DNA of 42,455 nt from Gammaproteobacteria bacterium (GTDB lineage: Bacteria; Pseudomonadota; Gammaproteobacteria; DSM-16500), in contig JARLJN010000086.1 in NCBI GenBank assembly GCA_031291255.1, positions 1-42,455 on the forward strand. Reading direction: 5' to 3'. The notes under the pieces are model-generated. The model was not told the DNA's origin. It saw nothing but the letters and a program-made list of their open reading frames with translations, and made no database searches. This document shows, piece after piece, positions 33,048 to 42,455 of the stretch. The translations under genes and the position numbers were made by a program. Each line of letters starts with the position of its first letter. Position 1 is the first letter of the stretch.

Positions 33048-34310
33048 TTGATTGATCGTCCTAAAGGTGGTGAGCAAGCTGTTTTAGTGCATATAGATTT
33101 TCCCGATGAGGGTATGCAAGAAGATCAGGCTGAGTTTGAAGAATTGGCGCGTTCTGCGGGTGCAAACATAGTCGGTGTCGTGACTGGCACCCGTCACGCA
33201 CCCGAGCCTAAATATTTTATAGGTACAGGTAAAGCTGAAGAAATACGAGAATATGTTAAAGCACACAATGCTGAATTAGTCTTATTTAATCATCAACTTG
33301 CTCCTGCGCAAGAACGCAATCTTGAACGTTTTTTAGAATGCCGAGTCTTAGATCGTACCGGTTTAATTTTAGATATCTTTGCTCAACGTGCGCGCAGCTT
33401 TGAAGGCAAGCTTCAAGTTGAATTAGCTTTGTTAAAGCATATGGCCACACGATTGGTTAGGGGTTGGACACACTTAGAAAGACAAGGCGGCGGCATAGGC
33501 TTGCGCGGTCCGGGTGAAACTCAATTAGAAACCGATAGACGTTTGATACGTGGTCGCATCAAATTAATTTCACAACGTATCATCAAAGTACGTAAGCAGC
33601 GTGATTTAAGTCGACGCGCGCGGCAGAAGGCGGTTATTCCAACGGTTGCCATAGTAGGTTATACCAACGCAGGTAAATCTACATTATTCAACAGTCTCTG
33701 CGGCACAGACGTTTTTGCGGCTAATCAATTATTTGCAACACTGGATCCTACTCTCAGAAAGCTGGAAGTGCCTGATTTAGGTTCTGTCATTTTAGCTGAC
33801 ACAGTTGGTTTTATACGCCATTTGCCTCACGATTTAGTGGATGCTTTTCGCGCTACCTTAGAAGAAGTGTGCGCTGCTAATCTTTTAATTCATGTAGTCG
33901 ATGTGCATGACAGCCGCATGCAAGAGAATATTTCTGAAGTGAATGAAGTGTTAGAAAGTATAGGGGCTGGTGAAATCCCACAGATTATTGTATTCAATAA
34001 AATTGATTTATGTCCTCATTTATCTCCACATGTTGAAACCATACAAGGTGAAAATATCACTCGTGTGTGGGTTTCAGCCCATAAAAAACAAGGTTTAGAT
34101 GAACTAAAAGCCTGTGTTTCTCACATACTAGGCCAAGATTTAGTTCAAAAAACCCTGGTGTTACAGCCCAAAGACGCTAGATTACGCGCCGTTCTCTATG
34201 GAAAAAAAGCGGTCATCTCTGAGACTATAGATGAGACGGGGAATTGCCGTATTATTGTACGACTATCGCCTGCGGATCTGGAAAAGTTTTTCAGCGAGTT
34301 TCTTGAGTAG
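33048..34310 (+). CDS. hflX: Ribosome-associated GTPase HflX
   Basis: HflX is a GTPase that splits stalled 70S ribosomes, notably in heat stress. The N-terminal domain has TGTRHAPEPKYFIGTGKAEE and the glycine-rich RQGGGIGLRGPGETQLETDR. The G domain (about 197-360) shows GYTNAGKST (G1), the G2 loop in FATLDPT, ADTVGFI (G3) and NKID (G4). The start is a TTG at 33048 with GGGAG seven bases upstream; LIDRPKGGEQAVLVH from there aligns with the E. coli start. The length of 420 residues is normal. Confidence 0.96.
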   Translation: MIDRPKGGEQAVLVHIDFPDEGMQEDQAEFEELARSAGANIVGVVTGTRHAPEPKYFIGTGKAEEIREYVKAHNAELVLFNHQLAPAQERNLERFLECRVLDRTGLILDIFAQRARSFEGKLQVELALLKHMATRLVRGWTHLERQGGGIGLRGPGETQLETDRRLIRGRIKLISQRIIKVRKQRDLSRRARQKAVIPTVAIVGYTNAGKSTLFNSLCGTDVFAANQLFATLDPTLRKLEVPDLGSVILADTVGFIRHLPHDLVDAFRATLEEVCAANLLIHVVDVHDSRMQENISEVNEVLESIGAGEIPQIIVFNKIDLCPHLSPHVETIQGENITRVWVSAHKKQGLDELKACVSHILGQDLVQKTLVLQPKDARLRAVLYGKKAVISETIDETGNCRIIVRLSPADLEKFFSEFLE

Positions 34311-34373
34311 TTGCGTCTGGGGGCATTGCCCACTAGAATCGATTTCTTTACTCTAAAATATAGCGGAGTACGT

Positions 34374-35633
34374 ATGGCTTGGAATGAACCCGGCGGTAGC
34401 GGTAAAAATCCTGATCCCTGGGGCGGCAACAAAAATAATCAACAACCACCTGATTTAGATAAACTCATAAAGCAATTTATACAAAAATTGCAGACGCTAT
34501 TTAAATCCGGTCCTAAGTTGCCAGGCACTCTTCCGCCCGTTTTTAGTCAGGGATATAGCTGGGGTTTGGGCGTCATCTTGGCTGTCATATTAGCGATATG
34601 GGTACTGGCTGGCTTTTTTATTGTGAATCCTGCAGAGCAAGGTGTCATTTTACGGTTAGGTAAATATTCAGACACAGTTAATCCTGGGCTGCATTGGATG
34701 GCTAGATTTATCGATACCAAGTATTTGGTTGACGTCAGAAAAATTTATTCATTTTCTTTACAAAATGATTTTCTCACAAAATCCTCAGAGCAAGGTGATT
34801 TGCCTAACCCTTATGCGGTGGTTGAGAAAAATGTGCCAGTCGTCCCACTCGATAAGTCTGGTGCAGATAGATCAAAGAATGTTGTCAACGTAGAGTTAAC
34901 TGTTCAATATCGAATTGCTGATCCTCGTGCGTATTTATTTAATGTTGTGAATCCAGATGACACCATACAACAAGTTGCTGCAGGCGCACTGTCTGATGTG
35001 ATTGGTAAAATGAAATTGGATGAAGTGCTCACAACGGGTCGTGAATCACTGAGCTTAGGTGTGTTAGAAAAAATTAAGCATGTATTGCAAACGTATAACG
35101 CTGGTTTAGAAGTCGTGGCAGTGACACTACGTAAGGTACAAGCGCCTGATCAAGTGAGAGCTGCATTTAACGATGTGAATAGAGCGGATCAAGAAAAAGC
35201 GACTTATATACAACAAGCTCAAGCGTATGCAAGTAAAGTTGTGCCGTTAGCGCAAGGTGTTGCTGCAAGAATATTGGCAGATGCAAATGCCTATCAACAA
35301 CAAGTGGTATTAGGTGCTCAAGCTGAAATTGCAAAATATCAAGCCTTACTCAGTGTTTATAAAACGTCTCCAGATTTAACGCGTGAACGTATGTATATAG
35401 AAACCATGCAGACTGTTTTTGAAAATACGAGTAAAATTCTTGTTGATGTGAATGGCAGTAATAATATGCTTTATTTACCTATAGATAAGTTAGTGCAATC
35501 AGTTAAAGCTGAAGATATTACTCAGCAAGCTGTGAATAATACGCCTACACCTTATTCGAATCTTTCTGCTCCTATTAATGCTGCACAAGATCAATCAACT
35601 GTTAGCACGGAGACGAATGATGGCTCACATTAA
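34374..35633 (+). CDS. hflK: Modulator of FtsH protease HflK
   Basis: HflK and HflC form a large SPFH-family cage around the membrane protease FtsH and restrict its access to substrates. This protein has the typical Gly/Pro-rich N-terminus (MAWNEPGGSGKNPDPWG), one membrane segment (about 58-85, GVILAVILAIWVLAGFFIV) and an SPFH/Band 7 domain (PAEQGVILRLGKYSDTVNPG onward). The ATG at 34374 has GGAG five bases upstream and matches the family start; the upstream frame extension overlaps the region just after hflX. 419 residues. Its last codons overlap hflC. Confidence 0.96.
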   Translation: MAWNEPGGSGKNPDPWGGNKNNQQPPDLDKLIKQFIQKLQTLFKSGPKLPGTLPPVFSQGYSWGLGVILAVILAIWVLAGFFIVNPAEQGVILRLGKYSDTVNPGLHWMARFIDTKYLVDVRKIYSFSLQNDFLTKSSEQGDLPNPYAVVEKNVPVVPLDKSGADRSKNVVNVELTVQYRIADPRAYLFNVVNPDDTIQQVAAGALSDVIGKMKLDEVLTTGRESLSLGVLEKIKHVLQTYNAGLEVVAVTLRKVQAPDQVRAAFNDVNRADQEKATYIQQAQAYASKVVPLAQGVAARILADANAYQQQVVLGAQAEIAKYQALLSVYKTSPDLTRERMYIETMQTVFENTSKILVDVNGSNNMLYLPIDKLVQSVKAEDITQQAVNNTPTPYSNLSAPINAAQDQSTVSTETNDGSH

Positions 35634-36537
35634 ATTTATAGGCATAGGTGTTTTAGTTGTATTGTTGTTACTGACTCTGAGTGTTTTTACCGTTAACGAA
35701 GGTGAAAGTGCTTTGATTTTACAACTGGGAAGAATTGTCAATGTAGATGGCGCACCTTTGGTTGTACAGCCCGGATTACATTTTAAAACACCTTTTATTG
35801 ATAAAGTTCGTGTATTTGATACGCGCGTACAACAACTCGCAACGTCATCTTCACAACCTTTAATGGTAGTCACTAAAGAGCAAACCTATTTAGTCGTCGA
35901 TTACTTTGCAAAATGGCGCATAAATAATTTACCTAAGTTTTATACGAGCACAGGCGGCAGTGTTTCTTGGGCTGAAAATTTATTAGAACAACGCATCAAC
36001 GATGTGGTGCGTGCAGAGTATGGTCGTCACACCAGTGATCAAGCTATTTCTGCAGATCGCACTAGCATGATTGCTGCAATTAAAGAGCAAGCGGATCACA
36101 TAGGTCAAGATCAAGGTATCAGTGTGATAGATGTGCAGATTCAACAAATCACTATGCCTAAAGATGTCATGGATTCTGTATTTAAACGTATGGCAACAGA
36201 ACGTAAACAATTTGCTGAAGCTAAACGTGCAACGGGTATGGAAAAATCAGAAGAAATAAAAGCGTTAGCTGATCAGAAAGCCACTGTTATAAAAGCAGAA
36301 GCTTTATTGAAAGCAGCAAATGCAAGAGCGCAGGGCGATCAAGAAGCAGCAGGTATTTTTGCGCGTGCTTACACTGCGGATCCTAAATTTTATTCTTTGT
36401 ATAGAAGTTTAGAAGCGTATACCAAAAGCTTTCATAGTAAGAGTGATGTGTTGGTTATAAAACCTGAAGGTCAGTTTTTTAATTATTTTCACCATGCAAA
36501 TGCACAGAGTGAAACAACACCTGCAGGGAAAAGATAA
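35620..36537 (+). CDS. hflC: Modulator of FtsH protease HflC
   Basis: HflC is the partner of HflK. It has one N-terminal membrane segment (FIGIGVLVVLLLLTLSVFTV) and an SPFH domain (NEGESALILQLGRIV, PGLHFKTPFIDKV, VDYFAKWRI, IDVQIQQITMP), then a helical tail (EAAGIFARAYTADPKFYSLY). Two adjacent ATGs exist; the second (35620) is seven bases from GGAG and is chosen, while 35617 is four. The gene overlaps the end of hflK by 14 bases, which suggests coupled translation. 305 residues. Confidence 0.95.
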   Translation: MAHIKFIGIGVLVVLLLLTLSVFTVNEGESALILQLGRIVNVDGAPLVVQPGLHFKTPFIDKVRVFDTRVQQLATSSSQPLMVVTKEQTYLVVDYFAKWRINNLPKFYTSTGGSVSWAENLLEQRINDVVRAEYGRHTSDQAISADRTSMIAAIKEQADHIGQDQGISVIDVQIQQITMPKDVMDSVFKRMATERKQFAEAKRATGMEKSEEIKALADQKATVIKAEALLKAANARAQGDQEAAGIFARAYTADPKFYSLYRSLEAYTKSFHSKSDVLVIKPEGQFFNYFHHANAQSETTPAGKR

Positions 36538-36541
36538 TAAG

Positions 36542-38138
<1,597 letters not shown>

Positions 38139-38148
38139 ATAGGCATGC

Positions 38149-38176
38149 ACTTTACTACAAAGTATTTTTTTGTCAA
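38149..38176 (-). promoter_or_regulatory. Promoter of tRNA-Leu
   Basis: TTGACA (38176-38171), 16 bases, TAAAGT (38154-38149) on the minus strand. Transcription would start a few bases before the mature 5' end at 38138. Confidence 0.75.
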
Positions 38177-38247
38177 ATGAGAAAGATGTTAGTGAGAGTT
38201 AGGGGTAGGGAGTGATGAGGTATCTCTATTAGTATACATCTGTAATC

Positions 38248-38284
38248 GTAGCGCGGATTAAGGCGCTTTTTGCCGAATCCGCGT
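38248..38284. repeat. Short family A-like hairpin in the recG leader
   Basis: GTAGCGCGGATTAAGGCGC... ends GAATCCGCG, with GCGGATT pairing with AATCCGC. It resembles the left half of family A. It ends 28 bases before the recG start. Confidence 0.7.
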
Positions 38285-38311
38285 TAGGATAATCAAACCA
38301 ACGTTTAAAAA

Positions 38312-40411
38312 ATGATGTTAACAACACAAATAAAAGACTTAAGCTTATTGCCTTGTCGATATCTGAAAGGGGTAGGCCCTCAATTAGCAGAGCGCTTGTC
38401 ACGCTTAGAGATTCACTTCGTCCAAGATTTATTATTTCATTTACCTTTACGCTATCAAGATCGTACTCGAGTTTATCCTATTCAAAGCTTAACGCCTGGG
38501 GATCATGCTGTCATTGAAGGCGTAATAGAAAATGTGAGTTTACCTAAAGGCGGACGTACGCGCATACTTTGTCAATTACGCGATCATTCAGGTCGCATAG
38601 GGCTACGATTCTTTTATGCAAATGCACATCAACGACAAAGTTTACAAGCAGGTTTGCGTGTAAGATGCTTTGGTGAAGTACGCAGGGGTTCTTTAGGTTT
38701 GGAAATGATACATCCTGAATACAGTATTGCTAATACGGATGAACTATTAAAGACAGAAGAAAATCTTACACCTATTTATCCAAGCACAGACGGGTTGAGT
38801 CAAACTACGTTCAGGAAGCTCACCGATCAAGCTCTCAGTCTATTAAAACAAGGCGGATTGCTAAAAGAAATTTTACCTAGCAAATTGTTGCAAAAATTTT
38901 CATTCCCATCTTTATCAGAAGCACTTTGTTTTGTGCATAGACCTTCTTCTGATGCATCCATAGAAATATTAATGGATAAGCAGCATGTTGCTCAAAAACG
39001 TTTAGTCTTCGAAGAATTATTAGCACATAGATTGAGTTTATTAAGTTTAAAAAATACATTTCAAGCGCAAACTGCATTTCCACTGAAAAAAAGTGTAGCG
39101 CTCACTCAGACGTTTTTGAAGAATCTTTCGTTTCAATTAACAAAAGCTCAACAACGTGTAGTTGAAGAAATTAATGTAGATTTGCAGCGATCTCATCCCA
39201 TGCTGCGTTTAGTACAAGGCGATGTAGGCTCAGGAAAAACAGTCGTAGCAGCGTTAGCTATGCTGCAAGCAGTGGAAAACAATTTTCAGTGTGCAGTGCT
39301 CGCTCCTACAGAACTACTAGCAGAACAACATTTTCAAACATTTAAAAGTTGGTTTGAACCTTTGGGCATAGAGGTTGCATTGTTAACTGGGCAAATGAAA
39401 GTTGCGGAGCGTAGAAAAAATTTAGCTGAGATTGCAGAGAATAAAATTAAAATCATTTTGGGAACACATGCTATTTTTCAAAAAAGTGTAGAGTTTGCTA
39501 ATCTCGCATTGATAGTCGTTGATGAGCAACATAGATTTGGTGTGCAACAAAGAGCACAGCTGCGTGAGAAAGGATTTCATAATAATTGTTATCCGCATCA
39601 ATTAATCATGACTGCAACGCCTATTCCTAGAACATTAGCAATGAGTGCATATGCTGATTTGGATTGCTCGGTTATTGATGAGCTTCCACCAGGGCGTACT
39701 CCCGTGACGACAACTGTTGTTTCTAATGTGCGTCGTAATGAAGTGACTTTGCGTATACGTGAAGCTTGTGCTTCTGGCAGGCAAGTGTATTGGGTTTGCA
39801 CGTTGATTGAAGAATCAGATGTGTTGCAATGCCAAGCCGCTGAAAATACTGCGCTTGAATTACAACAAACTTTTCCAGAATTAAAATTAGCATTAATACA
39901 TGGCCGCTTAAAACCTCAAGAAAAAGAACAAGTGATGGCCGCTTTTAAAAAAGGCGACATACATTTATTAATCGCCACAACAGTAATTGAAGTGGGGGTG
40001 GATGTTCCTAACGCGAGTTTGATGGTGATAGAAAATGCTGAACGTTTAGGTCTTGCACAATTACATCAGCTTCGCGGGCGTGTGGGTCGTGGAGCAGTTG
40101 CGAGTCATTGTGTGTTGCTTTATCAGCATCCACTTTCATCGCTTGCTAAACAACGTTTAAGTGCAATACGCGAAACAACAGACGGATTTAAAATAGCGCA
40201 ACGTGATTTAGAAATACGCGGCCCTGGAGAAGTGTTGGGGGTTCGTCAAACAGGCGATTTTTCTTTGCGTATTGCTGATTTATTGCGTGATGAAGAATTG
40301 TTGCCTGATGTGGCGGATGCTGCTGAGATTTTAATAAATCATTACAGTGAAGTCATTGCGGATTTGATTAAGCGCTGGGTTGGGCTAGCTGCACAGTTTG
40401 GACACGTGTAA
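38312..40411 (+). CDS. recG: ATP-dependent DNA helicase RecG
   Basis: RecG remodels stalled replication forks, R-loops and Holliday junctions. The N-terminal wedge/OB domain is visible (HAVIEGVIENVSLPKGGRTR, GRIGLRFFYANAHQ). The helicase motifs follow: QGDVGSGKTVVAALA (I), ILGTHAIFQ, VVDEQHRFGVQQR (II), TATPIPRTLAM (III), TTVIEVGVDVPNA and QLRGRVGRG (VI). The length of 699 residues is normal. Two adjacent ATGs start the frame and neither has a good ribosome binding site. A family A-like hairpin lies just upstream. Confidence 0.97.
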   Translation: MMLTTQIKDLSLLPCRYLKGVGPQLAERLSRLEIHFVQDLLFHLPLRYQDRTRVYPIQSLTPGDHAVIEGVIENVSLPKGGRTRILCQLRDHSGRIGLRFFYANAHQRQSLQAGLRVRCFGEVRRGSLGLEMIHPEYSIANTDELLKTEENLTPIYPSTDGLSQTTFRKLTDQALSLLKQGGLLKEILPSKLLQKFSFPSLSEALCFVHRPSSDASIEILMDKQHVAQKRLVFEELLAHRLSLLSLKNTFQAQTAFPLKKSVALTQTFLKNLSFQLTKAQQRVVEEINVDLQRSHPMLRLVQGDVGSGKTVVAALAMLQAVENNFQCAVLAPTELLAEQHFQTFKSWFEPLGIEVALLTGQMKVAERRKNLAEIAENKIKIILGTHAIFQKSVEFANLALIVVDEQHRFGVQQRAQLREKGFHNNCYPHQLIMTATPIPRTLAMSAYADLDCSVIDELPPGRTPVTTTVVSNVRRNEVTLRIREACASGRQVYWVCTLIEESDVLQCQAAENTALELQQTFPELKLALIHGRLKPQEKEQVMAAFKKGDIHLLIATTVIEVGVDVPNASLMVIENAERLGLAQLHQLRGRVGRGAVASHCVLLYQHPLSSLAKQRLSAIRETTDGFKIAQRDLEIRGPGEVLGVRQTGDFSLRIADLLRDEELLPDVADAAEILINHYSEVIADLIKRWVGLAAQFGHV

Positions 40412-40490
40412 TAAAAAAATCTTTACTTATTTCAGTCATGTCAGTATTTTCTCTTACTTGCGAACAAATAAAAATTCGAGGGAATAGAAA

Positions 40491-41069
40491 ATGTCTATGA
40501 CAAGAAAGCACAGACGTGAAGCCTTAATTCAAGACTCTATGGATAGATTAGCAAAAAATAACCCACCTAAATTGTTCATCAGTGAGCCAGTGATAATCGA
40601 AGAGCAAAATTATCCTGAAGAATTGCAAGAGCAAGAACAAGCTGCATATGAAGCAGAGCAAGAAAATATTTTAAAAATGCTTGAGCAAGACAAGGAAGAT
40701 GATCTCAAACATGACGAAGCTATTAAAGCTGAGTTGACGCTATTGAAAGATTATGAAAGTAGCGAAGAGATGATACTAGCATGGCAAAAGCATTTGAGCA
40801 TTGATAATGAATTTTTATCAGCATTTAGTGATTTAAATGCTGCAAAACAACATTTAGATAAAGCATTAGATGGATTATATGCTGCTCAACATGATTATGA
40901 GCTGTCTGAAAAAAGATTTGCGGATGCGAGAAAAGAGTTTCATGAGGATCCTTTGCATGAAGATTTGTCGCATAGAGTAACTGAATATTACAATACTAAT
41001 GGTTTTTTTAAGCTTCAGAATAAAGAGACAAGCTCTGAATTAGAACCGGTTAGCCCTAGACTTAATTAA
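40491..41069 (+). CDS. Acidic coiled-coil orphan protein, 192 residues
   Basis: No family recognised. GAGGG precedes the ATG by eight bases. After a short basic start (MTRKHRREALIQD) the protein is strongly acidic and helical: about 40-80 is full of Glu, Gln and Asp (LQEQEQAAYEAEQENILKML), and about 110-155 is another long helix (NAAKQHLDKALDGLYAAQHD). The C-terminus is polar (KETSSELEPVSPRLN). No signal peptide, membrane segment or cysteine cluster. An acidic, Glu-rich C-terminal region is a feature of many Dot/Icm substrates, so secretion is possible but unproven. No PmrA-type box upstream. Confidence 0.7.
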   Translation: MSMTRKHRREALIQDSMDRLAKNNPPKLFISEPVIIEEQNYPEELQEQEQAAYEAEQENILKMLEQDKEDDLKHDEAIKAELTLLKDYESSEEMILAWQKHLSIDNEFLSAFSDLNAAKQHLDKALDGLYAAQHDYELSEKRFADARKEFHEDPLHEDLSHRVTEYYNTNGFFKLQNKETSSELEPVSPRLN

Positions 41070-41096
41070 ATAATTTCTTTTTATCTCTGGAACACT

Positions 41097-42296
41097 ATGT
41101 CCTCAATAGAATCAGCTTTAGAAATAATTCGCCGCGGCACACAGGAAATTCTTTTAGAAGAAGAACTTCTTGTTCGTTTAAGTACAGGCAAGCCTTTGTG
41201 TGTTAAGGCAGGATTTGATCCGACAGCGCCTGACCTTCATTTAGGGCACACTGTTTTATTGAATAAAATGCGGCAGTTTCAAGATTTAGGTCATGAGGTC
41301 ACGTTTTTAATCGGTGATTTTACGGGCATGATAGGTGATCCTTCTGGTAAGAATGAAACGCGGCCGCCTTTAACACGTGAGCAAGTCGCAGAAAATGCAA
41401 ACACTTACAGACAGCAAGTATTTAAAGTATTGGATCCGGATAAAACAAAAATTACTTTCAATTCAACTTGGCTAGATAAGTTGACTACTGTGGATATGAT
41501 TAAATTAGCATCTACCTATACAGTAGCGCGTATGCTGGAACGAGATGATTTTCATAAACGGTATACAGGCGGCCATGCAATTGCAATTCATGAGTTTCTT
41601 TATCCTTTATTAATGGGGTATGACTCGGTTGCTATGCATGCTGATGTAGAGTTAGGCGGAACAGATCAAAAATTTAATTTGCTTATGGGTCGTGAATTAC
41701 AAAAGCATCATAATCAAAAACCACAGACTGTTATTATGATGCCATTATTAGTGGGGCTGGACGGTGTTAAAAAAATGTCTAAGTCTTTAGGTAACTATAT
41801 AGGTATCAATGAACCTGCAAAAGATATCTTCGGCAAGATCATGTCATTATCTGATAATACAATGTGGGAATATTTTGAGCTGCTAAGTTTTCGTCCTATC
41901 GCTGAGATACGAAGATTTAAACACGAAACAGAACAAGGTTTAAATCCTCGCGATGTAAAATTTTTGTTAGCGGAAGAAATAGTCGAACGTTTTCACAATC
42001 GTGATGAAGCAAAATTAGCACATGAAAGTTTTGTTTCTCAATTTCAACAAGGTGTGATCCCTGAAGAGTTGGATGAAATTTATCTTGATGCTGGTGCTGA
42101 AGGAATGTTAATTGCAAACATTATTAAAGCAGCAGGCTTAACAGCAAGTACATCAGATGCGCTGCGCATGTTGCAACAAGGCGCAGTAAAGATAGATGGT
42201 GAGAGAGTTTCTGATAAAAATTTGTTGTTAAAATCAGGAAACACAATTGTTTTGCAAGTAGGAAAACGTCGTTTCGCTCGAGTAATTATGGGTTAA
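41097..42296 (+). CDS. tyrS: Tyrosyl-tRNA synthetase
   Basis: The enzyme attaches tyrosine to tRNA-Tyr. It is a class I synthetase: the HIGH signature is PDLHLGHT, the KMSKS loop is [10 protein letters not shown], and [13 protein letters not shown] and [18 protein letters not shown] line the active site. A C-terminal S4 RNA-binding domain (about 335-399, [16 protein letters not shown]) completes it. The 399-residue length and the wording of the motifs fit the TyrZ-like branch rather than E. coli TyrS (424 residues). It is followed by an rRNA-type promoter on the same strand. Confidence 0.96.
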   Translation: MSSIESALEIIRRGTQEILLEEELLVRLSTGKPLCVKAGFDPTAPDLHLGHTVLLNKMRQFQDLGHEVTFLIGDFTGMIGDPSGKNETRPPLTREQVAENANTYRQQVFKVLDPDKTKITFNSTWLDKLTTVDMIKLASTYTVARMLERDDFHKRYTGGHAIAIHEFLYPLLMGYDSVAMHADVELGGTDQKFNLLMGRELQKHHNQKPQTVIMMPLLVGLDGVKKMSKSLGNYIGINEPAKDIFGKIMSLSDNTMWEYFELLSFRPIAEIRRFKHETEQGLNPRDVKFLLAEEIVERFHNRDEAKLAHESFVSQFQQGVIPEELDEIYLDAGAEGMLIANIIKAAGLTASTSDALRMLQQGAVKIDGERVSDKNLLLKSGNTIVLQVGKRRFARVIMG

Positions 42297-42338
42297 AACG
42301 CTATTTTGAAATTATTTAAAAAACTTTATGAAATAGTG

Positions 42339-42455
42339 TTGACAAGAAAATCTAGAGCTGTAGAATGCGCATCTCTGGTGACGAACTAGATCGAAGAAAG
42401 AGGGAAAAGCGGTGAATCTTTCGCAGTACGATTAGGCAGTTACGTTCTTTAAAAA
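42339..42455 (+). promoter_or_regulatory. rRNA operon promoter and leader (start)
   Basis: TTGACA (42339-42344), 16 bases, TAGAAT (42361-42366), preceded by an AT-rich stretch that could be an UP element and followed by a GCGC discriminator, the hallmark of stringently controlled rRNA promoters. The window ends in GTTCTTTAAAAA (42444-42455), which resembles the boxA antitermination signal of rrn leaders. The 16S gene itself would begin beyond the window. Confidence 0.75.

Overview
The window is a chromosomal segment of an AT-rich gammaproteobacterium, most likely a member of the Legionellales (Coxiellaceae- or 'Berkiella'-like). Three things point there. First, the housekeeping synteny is gammaproteobacterial: rpsU-yqeY-dnaG divergent from tsaD, then tsaE-amidase-mutL-miaA and hfq-hflX-hflK-hflC-DUF2065-purA. 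Second, there is a gene for an IcmQ homologue, a protein known only from Dot/Icm type IV secretion systems. Third, two large genes of unknown function each have an upstream site matching the PmrA-type direct repeat CTTAAK-N5-CTTAAK followed by a -10 box, the arrangement reported for Dot/Icm genes and effectors in Legionella and Coxiella. The genus assignment is inference; no 16S sequence is in the window, although an rRNA-type promoter lies at its right edge.

Layout. 1-6.0 kb: start of an unidentified gene, dnaG, yqeY and rpsU on the minus strand; tsaD (+), plsY (-), orn (+) and a small orphan gene (-). 6.2-9.1 kb: a 932-residue repeat-containing orphan protein behind a PmrA-like promoter. 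9.2-16.2 kb: queG (-), then nnrD, tsaE, an AMIN/Amidase_3 amidase, mutL and miaA (+). 16.3-23.3 kb: a periplasmic HAD phosphatase (-), ridA (+), a gpmI-envC-ctpA operon (-), mlaA and trmL (+). 23.4-32.6 kb: accessory block with icmQ (+), three very large orphan genes (-) and a zinc-ribbon/coiled-coil gene (-). 32.7-38.1 kb: hfq-hflX-hflK-hflC-DUF2065-purA (+), with purA running into an antisense tRNA-Leu(CAG). 38.3-42.3 kb: recG, an acidic orphan gene and tyrS. 42.3 kb to the end: an rRNA-type promoter and leader.

How the parts fit. Most of the window is conserved information processing (primase, RecG, MutL, t6A synthesis by TsaD/TsaE, MiaA, TrmL, QueG, TyrRS, Hfq) and envelope maintenance (amidase with its EnvC-type activator, CtpA, MlaA, PlsY, HflKC). 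In E. coli miaA and hfq are adjacent; here about 16.5 kb separates them, and the host-interaction candidates (icmQ and the orphan genes) sit in that gap.

The intergenic spaces are crowded with dispersed palindromic repeats of at least three families. They sit between four of the six convergent gene pairs, in the leaders of several genes, and in two cases provide the last codons and stop of a gene (tsaD, miaA). No insertion sequence, prophage, integrase or CRISPR array was seen.
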